Positions 8,339 to 16,471 of a stretch of DNA of 35,209 nucleotides are shown here, one piece after another (within the stretch, counting starts at the first letter, position 1; the number at the start of each line of letters is the position of its first letter). The notes beneath the pieces are model-generated. The model saw only the letters and a program-made list of their open reading frames with translations. It did not search any database and had not been told where the DNA came from. Both the position numbers and the translations under genes were made by a program. Origin of the DNA: Candidatus Agathobaculum merdipullorum (GTDB lineage: Bacteria; Bacillota; Clostridia; Oscillospirales; Butyricicoccaceae); the NCBI GenBank assembly GCA_019115185.1, contig DXDZ01000082.1, forward strand, positions 1 to 35,209. Reading direction: 5' to 3'.

Positions 8339-9928
8339 CTATCCATTGTGCTTTTTGCGAAAATATCCCAGATACAATATTGCCGCCGCCATGCTCCAGA
8401 AGTAGGCCATCATGTACGGCACCTCGAAGATATTCTCGAAATAGCAGTGCACCAGCACACCGCACATGCCTGCAAACATGGAAACCGCAAGCACACGGGT
8501 GCGGTCGGTCTGGTTGAAATTCGTTCGGCCGATTGCGCGCAGGCACCAGAGCACCATGCCGATCAGTAGGATGATGAAGAAGATCAGGCCGAGATAGCCC
8601 ATCTCCACCAGCGTTTTCAGATAATAGTTATCCATGTAGAAATACTCGAAGGTGTCCGTCTCTTCGATGATCTTGTTCTGCATGGCAACCGCGCCGCCGA
8701 AGCGGCCGAGTCCGAAGCCCAGCCACGGGTTAGACTCATGCAGCAGGTTGAGGCCGGTCTCCCAGCGCACCATACGGCCCGCCCGCTGGCTGGCCTCCAT
8801 ATAGTCCGCGGTGAACATATAGGTGATGCGGTTTGCAATCGACGGGATGGCAATCAGCGCACCCGCACCGGCCACAGCCATCAGCGCAATCAGACGGCGG
8901 TCGAGGAAGATCGCAAACACGATCACGGCAACCGCCAAGCCGCCCCACGCGCCCTTGGAGAACGTGAAGATGCAGCACAGGCACATCATGCCGGTCACGC
9001 CAATCGCCAACACCTTGACCCACATTTTTTTGCAGTAATACGCAAGTCCCGCTGCCATCGGCGCAAACAGCACCAGCAAACTGCCCATGATATTCGGGCT
9101 GCCGGTGAGCGAATAGACGCGCGTGCGCACGCTTTCCTCGGTCTGGGACACCCAGCCCGCCGGAATGGGCGCGGCGACAATATACTGATAAATGCCGTGC
9201 AGCGTGATCGGGATGACCATGGCAAGCAGCGCGCCGTAAAAGATGGCGAAATCACGGTCATCCTCGATCAGGCGCATGACGAGGAAGAACCAGAACAGAT
9301 ACTGCACCACCGCGCGCAAGCCGTCAAGCGCAATGGACGGATAGGGCGAAACCGCGCACATCAGGAAAAAGCCCACGCCGATGAACAGCAGCAGATAAGC
9401 ATCCACAGGCGTTGCGCGCGACTGAAGCGGCGCGCGACGCATCGCGGTGTGCCAAAGGATGTAGGCAAACGCCGCGAGCATCAGGCATTCGTCCCATACT
9501 GAGCCGATCACAGCGATGGGGATAAAGTTACGGATGAAATAATCGAGCGGCAGATACATCGCCAAACATACGAGCAGCAGGCCCCGCACCCCGAAGAACC
9601 GGAACACCCGACCGACCACGCCGCCCCCAAGGAAGGTCGAAACCGGCTTCCAGATGGCAAGGCAAAGCCGATAAATCAGGCTTTGCGCGGCTGCGTCACC
9701 CAAATGCTCGACAAAACGCCGCAGCGCGGCGATCACACGCGCATAGCGGCTGTTGGCCGCCGTACAGATGGGCGCGGCGCAAAAGCCATCCCACAGCCGA
9801 CGGAACCGGGAATCCGGATATGCGTCCGCGACTTTCCGGAAAAATCCCGCGATTGCGCCCTCGTGATACCACTCACGCAAGCGCAGCACTGCCCGCACCA
9901 GCAGGCTGTTTTGAAAAATCGCTTTCAT
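8339..9928 (-). CDS. O-antigen ligase-like (Wzy_C) multi-pass membrane protein
   Basis: A membrane protein of 529 residues when started at the ATG at 9928 (MKAIFQNSLL), which lies 4 bases after the upstream gene's stop; the ORF-track start at 9985 overlaps that gene. About ten hydrophobic segments are visible. A large loop carries SLTGSPNIMGSLLVLFAPM, and later GRMVRWETGLNLL and NPWLGFGLGRFG, matching the O-antigen ligase/polymerase pattern in which a periplasmic-type loop with conserved Arg and Gly acts on lipid-linked glycans. In a Gram-positive it may polymerise or attach an exopolysaccharide or teichoic-type polymer; the substrate is unknown. Unusually, about 110 mostly amphipathic, Arg-rich residues precede the first strong membrane segment. 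Confidence 0.8.
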   Translation of the reverse strand: MKAIFQNSLLVRAVLRLREWYHEGAIAGFFRKVADAYPDSRFRRLWDGFCAAPICTAANSRYARVIAALRRFVEHLGDAAAQSLIYRLCLAIWKPVSTFLGGGVVGRVFRFFGVRGLLLVCLAMYLPLDYFIRNFIPIAVIGSVWDECLMLAAFAYILWHTAMRRAPLQSRATPVDAYLLLFIGVGFFLMCAVSPYPSIALDGLRAVVQYLFWFFLVMRLIEDDRDFAIFYGALLAMVIPITLHGIYQYIVAAPIPAGWVSQTEESVRTRVYSLTGSPNIMGSLLVLFAPMAAGLAYYCKKMWVKVLAIGVTGMMCLCCIFTFSKGAWGGLAVAVIVFAIFLDRRLIALMAVAGAGALIAIPSIANRITYMFTADYMEASQRAGRMVRWETGLNLLHESNPWLGFGLGRFGGAVAMQNKIIEETDTFEYFYMDNYYLKTLVEMGYLGLIFFIILLIGMVLWCLRAIGRTNFNQTDRTRVLAVSMFAGMCGVLVHCYFENIFEVPYMMAYFWSMAAAILYLGYFRKKHNG

Positions 9929-9932
9929 AGGC

Positions 9933-10445
9933 TTATTCCGCTGAATCCGCGATATCGACCATGTCGATGTTGCCGGTCGTCTCAAAGTCGTTGGTCTTTA
10001 CAATAAACGTACGGCCCGCGCGCACCTCCTGCGTGCCGATGGAAGGCGCTGCTGTACCCTCTGCCACCGTGGTTTCAATCGTAAATACCAGATCCTTCTT
10101 GCTCGGGTCCAGCGCATCGACAATGCTGCCATCCGCCGTGGTTACCTGCTGCACATAGTCCTGAATCTGCATGTCCGTGATGACCGCATCGGTATACGAG
10201 CTGCCGCTGACGATCTTCTTGCCGATCTGGCTGTTGCGCTGCACCTCCTGCACCAGGAAGGGTGTTGCGCCGCGCACGCGGATGGTGACGGTCATGGGGA
10301 CCTGTTTTGCGGCTGCATTTGCAATCTGCGGTGCAAACAGCTTATAGCCTACGCCCGCAATGACGGCGATCGCCGCCACCAGCACAAGCAGATCGACAAT
10401 GTTAATCACGCCGAACAGCTTGCCCTTTTCATTGATAATCTTCAT
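9933..10445 (-). CDS. DUF4330 domain membrane-anchored protein
   Basis: A 170-residue protein. I start it at the ATG at 10445 (MKIINEKGKLFGVINIVDLL), which has a GGAGG site. The longer ORF start at 10778 lies upstream of a clear promoter and inside a terminator. One N-terminal membrane helix (about 17-35) is followed by an extracytoplasmic beta-rich region (VPMTVTIRVRGATPFLVQEV and others). The KLFGxINIxDLLVL N-terminus is the DUF4330 signature. Its function is unknown. It is coupled (4-base gap) to an O-antigen-ligase-like gene, so a role in surface-polysaccharide synthesis or export is plausible. Confidence 0.85.
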   Translation of the reverse strand: MKIINEKGKLFGVINIVDLLVLVAAIAVIAGVGYKLFAPQIANAAAKQVPMTVTIRVRGATPFLVQEVQRNSQIGKKIVSGSSYTDAVITDMQIQDYVQQVTTADGSIVDALDPSKKDLVFTIETTVAEGTAAPSIGTQEVRAGRTFIVKTNDFETTGNIDMVDIADSAE

Positions 10446-10511
10446 GTTTTTCCTCCGTTGGTAGGTTTGCGGCCGATTTCCGGTAGAAAACAGCAATGCC
10501 GCTTTGCGGCT

Positions 10512-10540
10512 ATTATACCACAGAGGGATAGGCGCGGCAA
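10512..10540 (-). promoter_or_regulatory. Promoter of the DUF4330-ligase operon
   Basis: On the minus strand TTGCCG, a 17-base spacer, then a perfect TATAAT. Transcription would start near 10505, about 60 bases before the DUF4330 ATG. This rules out the longer ORF-track start. Confidence 0.8.
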
Positions 10541-10543
10541 GTT

Positions 10544-10756
10544 TTATCCCATGATCTCCTGCCACCAATCGGCCAATTTGCACCGAAATGTAACCGTATC
10601 GCTGTTTTCCGACGGCGCCGCCGCCTCGTCGCAGGTGACGGAAAACGCCGTGCACCACCATGCGCTTTTGGGCTGCGGCGGCGCAAACGCCCCTGCCAGC
10701 AGCACGCTGCACGCGGTTGCCACCGCTATAATCGCGCGTTTGTTCTGTTCTGTAAT
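10544..10756 (-). other. Possible small secreted-protein ORF without a usual start codon
   Basis: The 367 bases between DUF4330 and ispE (10446-10812) hold the DUF4330 promoter, the ispE terminator and this frame. It is open for 70 codons on the minus strand, ending in TAA at 10544. It encodes a short basic stretch (EQNKR), a hydrophobic run (AIIAVATACSVLLAGAFA) like a signal peptide, then a Trp- and Cys-containing tail ending LADWWQEIMG. No ATG or TTG is in frame; the only options are ATT at 10756 or a later GTG, neither with a good RBS. It could be a real gene with a rare start, a decayed gene, or chance. The frame is not in the ORF track. Confidence 0.3.
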
Positions 10757-10807
10757 AAAAAATACCGCCTTCCGTCATCTGGTGTCCCCAGTATGCCCGG
10801 AAGGCGG
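10757..10807 (-). terminator. Terminator of the CPBP-PHP-ispE operon
   Basis: CCGCCTTCCG (10765-10774 on plus) pairs with CGGAAGGCGG (10798-10807), with an inner CTGG/CCAG stem. On the minus strand a T-rich tail follows. Confidence 0.8.
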
Positions 10808-10812
10808 GTTTG

Positions 10813-11712
10813 TTATACAGTTTCGGTCAGGAAAGTGTCCGCAAAGCGGCGGGACAACATTTTCGCCGCGGTTTTGGCGCGGCCCTCATCCGAAAACAGA
10901 CCGTATACGGTCGGCCCGGAGCCGCTCATCAGCGTACCGTCCGCGCCGTTTTCCTCGAGGCACGCCTTGATCTCACCGATCTGGCGGCGCTTGGTGGCGG
11001 TCACCAGCTCCATCACGTTGCTCAGACGTTTACACACCCCTGCGAAGTCGCTGTTTTCCAGCGCGCGAATCATACCCGCTGTATCCGGCCGATGTTTGAG
11101 CTCGATTGCGTCGATTTCGGTATAAACCTCTTTGGTGGAGACCCCGAACGGCGGCTTGCACAGCACGACCCAGCAATGCGGCATGGGTGACAGGGCGGTC
11201 AGTTCTTCCCCGATGCCCTCGGCCAGCATCGTGCCGCCGCGCAGGCAATACGGCACATCCGCACCGAGTTTCAGCCCCATCTCGCACAACTCATCATCGG
11301 TCAAACCGGTTTCATGCAGCGTATTGAGCGCACGCAGCACCGCCGCCGCGTCGGTCGAGCCTCCGGCCAGCCCCGCAGCGACCGGAATGCGCTTTTCGAT
11401 ATGGATTTCACACGTTTCCAGCAGCGTACCTGTCTGCTGATAGAACAGATCCGCTGCGCGGTAAGCCAGATTGTGCTCGTCCAGCGGCAGATAGGGCAAA
11501 TTGCAGCTGAGCACAATGCCGCGCGGCTTTTTCTCGCCATGGGTGATCTCCACCTTGACCGTATCGTGCAGCGTAACCGACTGCATTACCATTTTAACCG
11601 TATGATAGCCGTCGTCGCGGCGGCCGGTCACATCCAGCGTCAGATTGATCTTCGCGCGCCCCTGCACGGTGGCTTCGGCGTGCGTGATTTCGGTTTTATT
11701 GTGAAATAACAT
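10813..11712 (-). CDS. ispE: 4-diphosphocytidyl-2-C-methyl-D-erythritol kinase
   Basis: A 299-residue GHMP-family kinase of the MEP isoprenoid pathway, which phosphorylates CDP-methylerythritol with ATP. The N-terminal AKINLTLDVTGRRDDGYHTV is the IspE signature, with the catalytic Lys/Asp region. The ATP-binding GHMP loop PVAAGLAGGSTDAAAVLRALN lies near residues 91-111, and the C-terminal GSGPTVYGLF motif near 262. The length is normal. The ATG has a GGGAG site. It lies 13 bases after the PHP gene and is followed by a terminator, so it ends a three-gene minus-strand operon. Confidence 0.95.
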   Translation of the reverse strand: MLFHNKTEITHAEATVQGRAKINLTLDVTGRRDDGYHTVKMVMQSVTLHDTVKVEITHGEKKPRGIVLSCNLPYLPLDEHNLAYRAADLFYQQTGTLLETCEIHIEKRIPVAAGLAGGSTDAAAVLRALNTLHETGLTDDELCEMGLKLGADVPYCLRGGTMLAEGIGEELTALSPMPHCWVVLCKPPFGVSTKEVYTEIDAIELKHRPDTAGMIRALENSDFAGVCKRLSNVMELVTATKRRQIGEIKACLEENGADGTLMSGSGPTVYGLFSDEGRAKTAAKMLSRRFADTFLTETV

Positions 11713-11725
11713 GATTTCTCCCTGC

Positions 11726-12526
11726 TTATTCTGTTAATGACACCGCTTCCGGCTTGCGGCCGCGGAACACGGTGACGGTCGTGAAGCCCGCGTCCAGCGC
11801 GTTGGCTGTGCAGTCCGCCACGCCACGGCCGACCGTGTCCAGCGTATGCGAATCCGAACCGATGGAAATGCGCTCGCCGCCCATGCGGCGGTATTCATAC
11901 AGGATGTTCTGCGGCGGGCCGACCTTTTTCTGCCATCCAGCGAGTCCCGCGGCATTCAGCTCGAGCGCATAACCATGATCGATGCACGCGCGCAGCACCT
12001 GCTCGACGCGGTCCATGTACTGATCGAACGACGGCACATAATCGCCGTGCTTCATCACGCGCAGCGGATAGTCGATGTGCGCCAGCACATCGAAGCCGCC
12101 GTGCGCCTCCATTTCCAGCACCTGATCGAAATATTCCTGCAAAAACGCATCGCAGTCCAGATGCTCGTAGTCATGAAAGTAGATATCCAGATCGTTGGGC
12201 ATGGCGTGCAGCGAGCCGATCACCATGTCCAGTTTGTGCCCGCGCACGAAATCATCTGCCGCGGGGTCCACGTGGATCTGGCCGATCTCAATCCCAACCA
12301 GCACCTCAATCCCCTCAGCCGCTTCTTTGGCCGCCCGCACATCACGCAGGCAGGCTTCCGCATCCCGGTTTTCCGCCGGACCGCGAGTGCGGTAAAAATC
12401 CAGATGATCGGTGATGCCGATGATATTCAGCCCCGCCGCACGGCAAGCGCGCACCTTATCCGCCACTGTCTGCGGAGATGCAGCATCCGCTGAATACCCG
12501 GTGTGCATATGCAAATCCACTCGCAT
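11726..12526 (-). CDS. PHP-domain phosphoesterase (HisK-type histidinol-phosphatase family)
   Basis: A 266-residue PHP-fold metal-dependent phosphoesterase. The metal-binding motifs appear in order: DLHMHTGYSADA at the N-terminus, GITDHLDFY near 36-44, GIEIG, VIGSLHAM, LAHIDYPLR, ELNAAGL and SIGSDSH near 230. Substrates in this family include histidinol phosphate, but no other his gene lies here, so the substrate is uncertain. The gene sits between a CPBP membrane protein (20-base gap) and ispE (13-base gap). Confidence 0.88.
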   Translation of the reverse strand: MRVDLHMHTGYSADAASPQTVADKVRACRAAGLNIIGITDHLDFYRTRGPAENRDAEACLRDVRAAKEAAEGIEVLVGIEIGQIHVDPAADDFVRGHKLDMVIGSLHAMPNDLDIYFHDYEHLDCDAFLQEYFDQVLEMEAHGGFDVLAHIDYPLRVMKHGDYVPSFDQYMDRVEQVLRACIDHGYALELNAAGLAGWQKKVGPPQNILYEYRRMGGERISIGSDSHTLDTVGRGVADCTANALDAGFTTVTVFRGRKPEAVSLTE

Positions 12527-12546
12527 TGTCTATTTCTTCCGCCTTT

Positions 12547-13440
12547 CTAAAATACATACATGGTTGCCGTCTGCACAAAACAGAGGATGATTGCCAGCGT
12601 CATGCCGACGCTGCCGAACACCACCCACATGGACGGCTCGCACGGGCCGTGCTCCCACACCTGCCGCGTCCGACCACGCACCAGCAGCACCGCGCCCACA
12701 ATGGTCAGCACCGGCCAGCTCAGCCCGTACAGCACAGGCAGCACGCCGTCCTCGGGCAGCAGGAACACGATAAACGACCCGTAAAAATTAAACAGCATGT
12801 GCAGCACGACCGATGTTTTGAGCTTTCCAGTGTAAAAATACGCATAGGCGAGCAGCAGACCGAGCAAAAACGCATAGAAAAACTGCGACAGGTTGGCATG
12901 GTACAATCCAAAAAGCAGCGCGGATACGAACGCCGCCGGCTTCTGACCATACCGCGTCAGCCGTCCGGCCAGCAGGCCGCGGAACAGCAGTTCTTCGCAC
13001 AGCGGGCCGAGCACGCACGCGCCCAGCAGCACGACCGCCATCGGCATTTCGTTAAAGGTTTCAGTCACCAAATCGACGGTTTCCAAATGCGCCACCTGAT
13101 AGACCAGATCGTTCAGCCACGAGCCGGTGAGCGACCCGACCCACATCAGCCCGATGCCGATGACAAACCAGCGCACCAGCAAGCGCACGGTCAGCGGCCG
13201 CCGCACAGGCGCTGTCACTGGTATCCGGCGGCACAGCCAATAGGACAGCGGCAGCGCAGGCAGATAATATCCCACCAGCGCCAGCAGCATATAGGTGCTC
13301 ATGCCGCCCGCCAGCCGTCCGGCGAGCATCAACCCCATCAGCCCCACCTGCCACACAATCGCACATATCATTGTCAGCGTCAAGGCCCATCCCAGCCGCG
13401 CACAGTATTTTCTCTCCTGACGGAGATCGGTTTGCTGCAT
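12547..13440 (-). CDS. CPBP-family intramembrane metalloprotease (Abi/Rce1-like)
   Basis: A 297-residue multi-pass membrane protein. I start it at the ATG at 13440, which has an AGGGAGG site; the longer ORF starts inside the ackA terminator region. The CPBP catalytic motifs are complete: EELLFRG (Glu149, Glu150, Arg154), GLYHANLSQFFYAF with His181, and HMLFNFYG with His214. Members are putative glutamate-type intramembrane proteases or CAAX-like processing enzymes, some linked to bacteriocin maturation or immunity. No bacteriocin gene is visible nearby. It is the first gene of a run with the PHP gene and ispE. Confidence 0.88.
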   Translation of the reverse strand: MQQTDLRQERKYCARLGWALTLTMICAIVWQVGLMGLMLAGRLAGGMSTYMLLALVGYYLPALPLSYWLCRRIPVTAPVRRPLTVRLLVRWFVIGIGLMWVGSLTGSWLNDLVYQVAHLETVDLVTETFNEMPMAVVLLGACVLGPLCEELLFRGLLAGRLTRYGQKPAAFVSALLFGLYHANLSQFFYAFLLGLLLAYAYFYTGKLKTSVVLHMLFNFYGSFIVFLLPEDGVLPVLYGLSWPVLTIVGAVLLVRGRTRQVWEHGPCEPSMWVVFGSVGMTLAIILCFVQTATMYVF

Positions 13441-13460
13441 ATTATCCTCCCTGACGGCAG

Positions 13461-13487
13461 AAAAACAGGGCAAAGCCTTGTTGCCCC
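13461..13487 (-). terminator. Probable ackA terminator
   Basis: On the minus strand GGGCAA pairs with TTGCCC across a short loop and is followed by TGTTTTT. The stem is short but GC-rich. Confidence 0.6.
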
Positions 13488-13511
13488 GCCCCGTTTTTCT
13501 GTTTTTCTTTG

Positions 13512-14717
13512 TTACTTTGCTTCGTTTACCAGACGCTCGGTGTCCATGGCGATCATCAGTTCCTCATTGGTGGGGATGACCAGCACACGCACGCGCGCCC
13601 AGTCGATGGAAATATCCATCTGCTTGCCGCGGTACTTGTTCTTCTCCGGGTCGATCTTGATGCCGAGATACTCCATGTGCTCGCAAACGTCCCAGCGAAC
13701 CGAACGGTCGTTCTCGCCCACGCCCGCGGTGAAGATGATGGCATCTACGCCGCCCATCTCCGCGATGTACGAGCCGATGATCTTCTTAACCGACAGGTTG
13801 AACATTTCCTTGGCCAGCGCCGCACGCGCATTGCCGTCGGCAATGGCAGCGTCCAGATCGCGGAAGTCGGACGAAACACCCGAAATGCCCAGCATACCGG
13901 ACTTCTTGTTGAGGATATTGATTACATCTGCCGCAGAGATGTTCTCATGCTCGGCCAGGAATTCGATGATAGCCGGGTCTAGGTTGCCCGCGCGGGTGCC
14001 CATCGGCAGACCGTCCAGCGGGGTGAAGCCCATCGAGGTATCATAGCTCTTGCCGCGGTTGATCGCGCAGATAGAAGAGCCGTTGCCCAGATGGCAGGTA
14101 ATCAGGCGCAGTTCCTCGAGCGGACGGCCGAGCATCTCAGCAGCCTGCTGGGAAACATACTTGTGGCTGGTGCCGTGGAAGCCGTAGCGGCGAATCTTGT
14201 ACTTCTCATAGTATTCATACGGAATCGCGTACATGTAATGCGACTGCGGCATGGTCTGATGGAACGCGGTGTCGAACACAGCAACCATCGGAACGTCCGG
14301 GCCCATAACGTCGCGGCAAGCCTGAATGCCGATCAGGTTGGGCGGATTGTGCAGCGGTGCGAGCGGTACGCAGTCCTCGATCGCCTTGATGACCTTTTCG
14401 GTGATGATGACGCTGTCCGAGAAGAACTCGCCGCCGTGTACCACGCGGTGACCGACCGCGTCGATCTCGCTCATCGAGGAGATGACGCCCTTTTCGGGAT
14501 CGAGCAGTACATTGATAACCGACTGGATTGCTTCCTTATGCGTCGGCATTGCAATATCAAACTTAAATTTCTCATCCGACTTGTTGCCGGTGTGGGTCAA
14601 TACGCCGTCGATGCCGATGCGCTCGCACAGGCCCTTGGCCATAACCTCGCCGGACTCGGTGTCGAGCAGCTGATACTTGAGCGAAGAGCTGCCGGCATTG
14701 ATAACCAGAACTTTCAT
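13512..14717 (-). CDS. ackA: Acetate kinase
   Basis: A 401-residue kinase making ATP and acetate from acetyl phosphate and ADP. The N-terminal [17 protein letters not shown] is the ASKHA signature. Also present are VVHGGEFF, the second signature [23 protein letters not shown], and [13 protein letters not shown] near the C-terminus. The ORF track starts at a TTG (14723), but only the ATG at 14717 is properly spaced (8 bases) from the AGGGAG site. No pta lies next to it in this window. The gene is divergent from tmcAL across about 150 bases, and TmcAL consumes acetate. Confidence 0.97.
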   Translation of the reverse strand: MKVLVINAGSSSLKYQLLDTESGEVMAKGLCERIGIDGVLTHTGNKSDEKFKFDIAMPTHKEAIQSVINVLLDPEKGVISSMSEIDAVGHRVVHGGEFFSDSVIITEKVIKAIEDCVPLAPLHNPPNLIGIQACRDVMGPDVPMVAVFDTAFHQTMPQSHYMYAIPYEYYEKYKIRRYGFHGTSHKYVSQQAAEMLGRPLEELRLITCHLGNGSSICAINRGKSYDTSMGFTPLDGLPMGTRAGNLDPAIIEFLAEHENISAADVINILNKKSGMLGISGVSSDFRDLDAAIADGNARAALAKEMFNLSVKKIIGSYIAEMGGVDAIIFTAGVGENDRSVRWDVCEHMEYLGIKIDPEKNKYRGKQMDISIDWARVRVLVIPTNEELMIAMDTERLVNEAK

Positions 14718-14792
14718 TTGCAAAACTCCCTTTTGCCGTATTTGGCGGCTTGCACAAAGCCGCGGAAGCCGATATAATAATGTTATACTCTT

Positions 14793-14821
14793 ATATTACA
14801 CGATTTAGCGTAAATGTACAA
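14793..14821 (-). promoter_or_regulatory. Candidate ackA promoter
   Basis: On the minus strand TTGTAC, a 17-base spacer and TAATAT, placing the start about 70 bases upstream of the ackA ATG. The divergent tmcAL promoter must overlap this AT-rich region but is not clear. Confidence 0.55.
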
Positions 14822-14873
14822 GCCAAATTTTATACCGTGCGCCTGTGCATTTGCAATTTAAAGGAGCCTGTTT

Positions 14874-16079
14874 ATGACCGTCTGCGGCGTTGTGGCCGAA
14901 TATAATCCGTTTCACGCGGGACACGCGCATCACCTTGCCGAAACCCGCCGCGCGCTGGGCGCGGATACGGCCATCGTGTGCGCGATGAGCGGCAATTTCG
15001 TCCAGCGCGGCGACCTTGCGGTCATGGAAAAGTACCTCCGCGCGGAAGCCGCTGTGCGGTGCGGCGCAGATCTGGTGCTGGAAACGCCGCTTTCCGCCTG
15101 TTTGTGGTCGGCGTCCGGCTTTGCGTTCGGCGCGGTTTCGCTGCTGGATGCGCTTGGATGCGTCACGCACCTCTCTTTCGGTGCGGAGCAGGCTGATCTC
15201 GCGCTGCTGCAGCGCGCCGCCGACCTGTCCCGTGCGGAAGGCGAACACGCAGACGCATTGCGGCAAGCGCTCGCCGCCGGGCTGCCCTATGCCGCCGCCG
15301 TGCAGCAGGCGGTCAGCGCTGCCGACCCCGAAGCCGGTGCGCTGCTTGCCACCCCGAACAACACGCTCGCGGTCGAGTATCTGTGCGCGCTGGACACGCT
15401 GGGCAGCCCGATCCAGCCGCTTGCCATTTTGCGCGCGGGCGGCGCACATGACAGCGATCGCCCGGCAGACGGCCTGCCCTCGGCGTCCTATCTGCGGGGG
15501 CTGATTGCACAAGGCGATGTGGATGCCTGCCGTCCGCTGATGCCGGAGGCGTCTTTTGCCGTGCTCGCGCAGGTAATCCAGCAAGGTGCAGCTCCCGTCA
15601 CGCGAAACGTGGTCGATCAGGCCATACTCGCGCATCTGCGGCGGCTCTCCCCCGCCGACCTTGCCCGCTATTGCGGGAGCGACGGACTGGAAAACCGCCT
15701 TTGGGCAGCCATCCGCGACAACACCAGTGTTGCCGCAGTCTGTACTGCTGCCCAGACCCGCCGCTACCCGCTCGCCCGGGTGCGCCGCGCGCTCATGCGG
15801 ACGTGGCTCGACCTGCCGACCGATATCCCACCGACGGCGGAGTATGTCCGTGTGCTGGCGGTTGGTGCGCGCGGCCGCGAGGTCCTGCGACGCATGAAGG
15901 ACACTTGCACGCTGCCGGTTATCGTCAAGCCGGTCACCGAACGCGCCCTGCCGGATGTATTGCAGCCTGTTCTTGCGCACGATGCGCTTGCGGATGATCT
16001 GTATGCCCTCGCCTATCCTGACCCGATGCTGCGCGTGGGCGGCGACCACTTCCGCAAAACCCCTTTCTGCCTGCCATGA
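14874..16079 (+). CDS. tmcAL: tRNA(Met) cytidine acetate ligase TmcAL (YlbM)
   Basis: A 401-residue nucleotidylyltransferase-fold enzyme that uses ATP and acetate to acetylate the wobble cytidine of elongator tRNA(Met), forming ac4C34. The N-terminal GVVAEYNPFHAGHAHHL contains the HxGH nucleotide-binding motif (His14-x-Gly16-His17). AMSGNFVQRGDLAVMEKY and ADLVLETP are family-typical, and LRAGGAHDSD follows. The length matches YlbM of Bacillus. The ATG has a good AAAGGAG site. It is divergent from ackA, which makes acetate. Confidence 0.94.
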   Translation: MTVCGVVAEYNPFHAGHAHHLAETRRALGADTAIVCAMSGNFVQRGDLAVMEKYLRAEAAVRCGADLVLETPLSACLWSASGFAFGAVSLLDALGCVTHLSFGAEQADLALLQRAADLSRAEGEHADALRQALAAGLPYAAAVQQAVSAADPEAGALLATPNNTLAVEYLCALDTLGSPIQPLAILRAGGAHDSDRPADGLPSASYLRGLIAQGDVDACRPLMPEASFAVLAQVIQQGAAPVTRNVVDQAILAHLRRLSPADLARYCGSDGLENRLWAAIRDNTSVAAVCTAAQTRRYPLARVRRALMRTWLDLPTDIPPTAEYVRVLAVGARGREVLRRMKDTCTLPVIVKPVTERALPDVLQPVLAHDALADDLYALAYPDPMLRVGGDHFRKTPFCLP

Positions 16080-16121
16080 CTTATTCCACCCACCGACATG
16101 TTTTTCAGGGAGGTATGACCG

Positions 16122-16343
16122 ATGATGCAATGTCCTTACTGCGGAAAAGAAATGCTCGACGGCAAACTACTGGGCGATCACAAGGCGCTGCGCTGGCAGC
16201 CGCAGGACAAAAAGATGCTGTTCGGCCTGTGGGCCTGCGGGGGACTGACCGTCGGCTCCCACACACCCACGCAGCGCGCTGAGGCGCGTGCGTGGCACTG
16301 TTCCTACTGCAAAAAGCTGATTATTGATCTGGAAAACTGCTGA
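16122..16343 (+). CDS. Small zinc-ribbon protein of unknown function
   Basis: A 73-residue protein with two CxxC pairs, QCPYCGKEM at the N-terminus and HCSYCKKL at about 59-66, consistent with one Cys4 zinc ribbon. It resembles the short DUF6487-type proteins, though I cannot confirm the family. Start ATG at 16122, 8 bases after an AGGGAGG site; a second ATG follows at once. The longer ORF at 16076 is in another frame. It lies 42 bases after tmcAL and is followed by a terminator. Confidence 0.75.
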   Translation: MMQCPYCGKEMLDGKLLGDHKALRWQPQDKKMLFGLWACGGLTVGSHTPTQRAEARAWHCSYCKKLIIDLENC

Positions 16344-16352
16344 AAAACGCGC

Positions 16353-16384
16353 AAAGCGGCCCTGAACGGGCCGCTTTTCTTTTT
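16353..16384 (+). terminator. Intrinsic terminator after the zinc-ribbon gene
   Basis: AAGCGGCCC and GGGCCGCTT form a 9-bp stem around TGAAC, followed by TTCTTTTT. Confidence 0.88.
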
Positions 16385-16406
16385 GGTGTTGTTTTGCATA
16401 AACTAC

Positions 16407-16435
16407 TTGACCTGTCGTAGTAATCATGTTACTAT
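16407..16435 (+). promoter_or_regulatory. Promoter of the padR operon with an overlapping inverted repeat
   Basis: TTGACC (16407-16412), a 17-base spacer and TACTAT (16430-16435). A perfect inverted repeat TAGTAA-N5-TTACTA (16418-16434) covers the spacer and -10 box, a probable autoregulatory operator for the PadR protein encoded just downstream. Confidence 0.7.
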
Positions 16436-16471
16436 TACTCCATCAGATGAAGTAGAAAGGAGGCGGCAGCC

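Noticed and set aside
9986-10778. ORF-track N-terminal extension of the DUF4330 gene (10446-10778) and of the ligase-like gene (9929-9985)
   Set aside because: The first begins inside a terminator and crosses a TATAAT promoter; the second overlaps the upstream gene and lacks a family match.
12478-14046. 522-residue plus-strand ORF across the PHP, CPBP and ackA genes
   Set aside because: It covers three well-supported minus-strand genes and its composition is typical of a shadow frame.
14805-16130. 441-residue minus-strand ORF opposite tmcAL
   Set aside because: Antisense shadow with Arg/Gln-rich composition; tmcAL on the plus strand has complete motifs.
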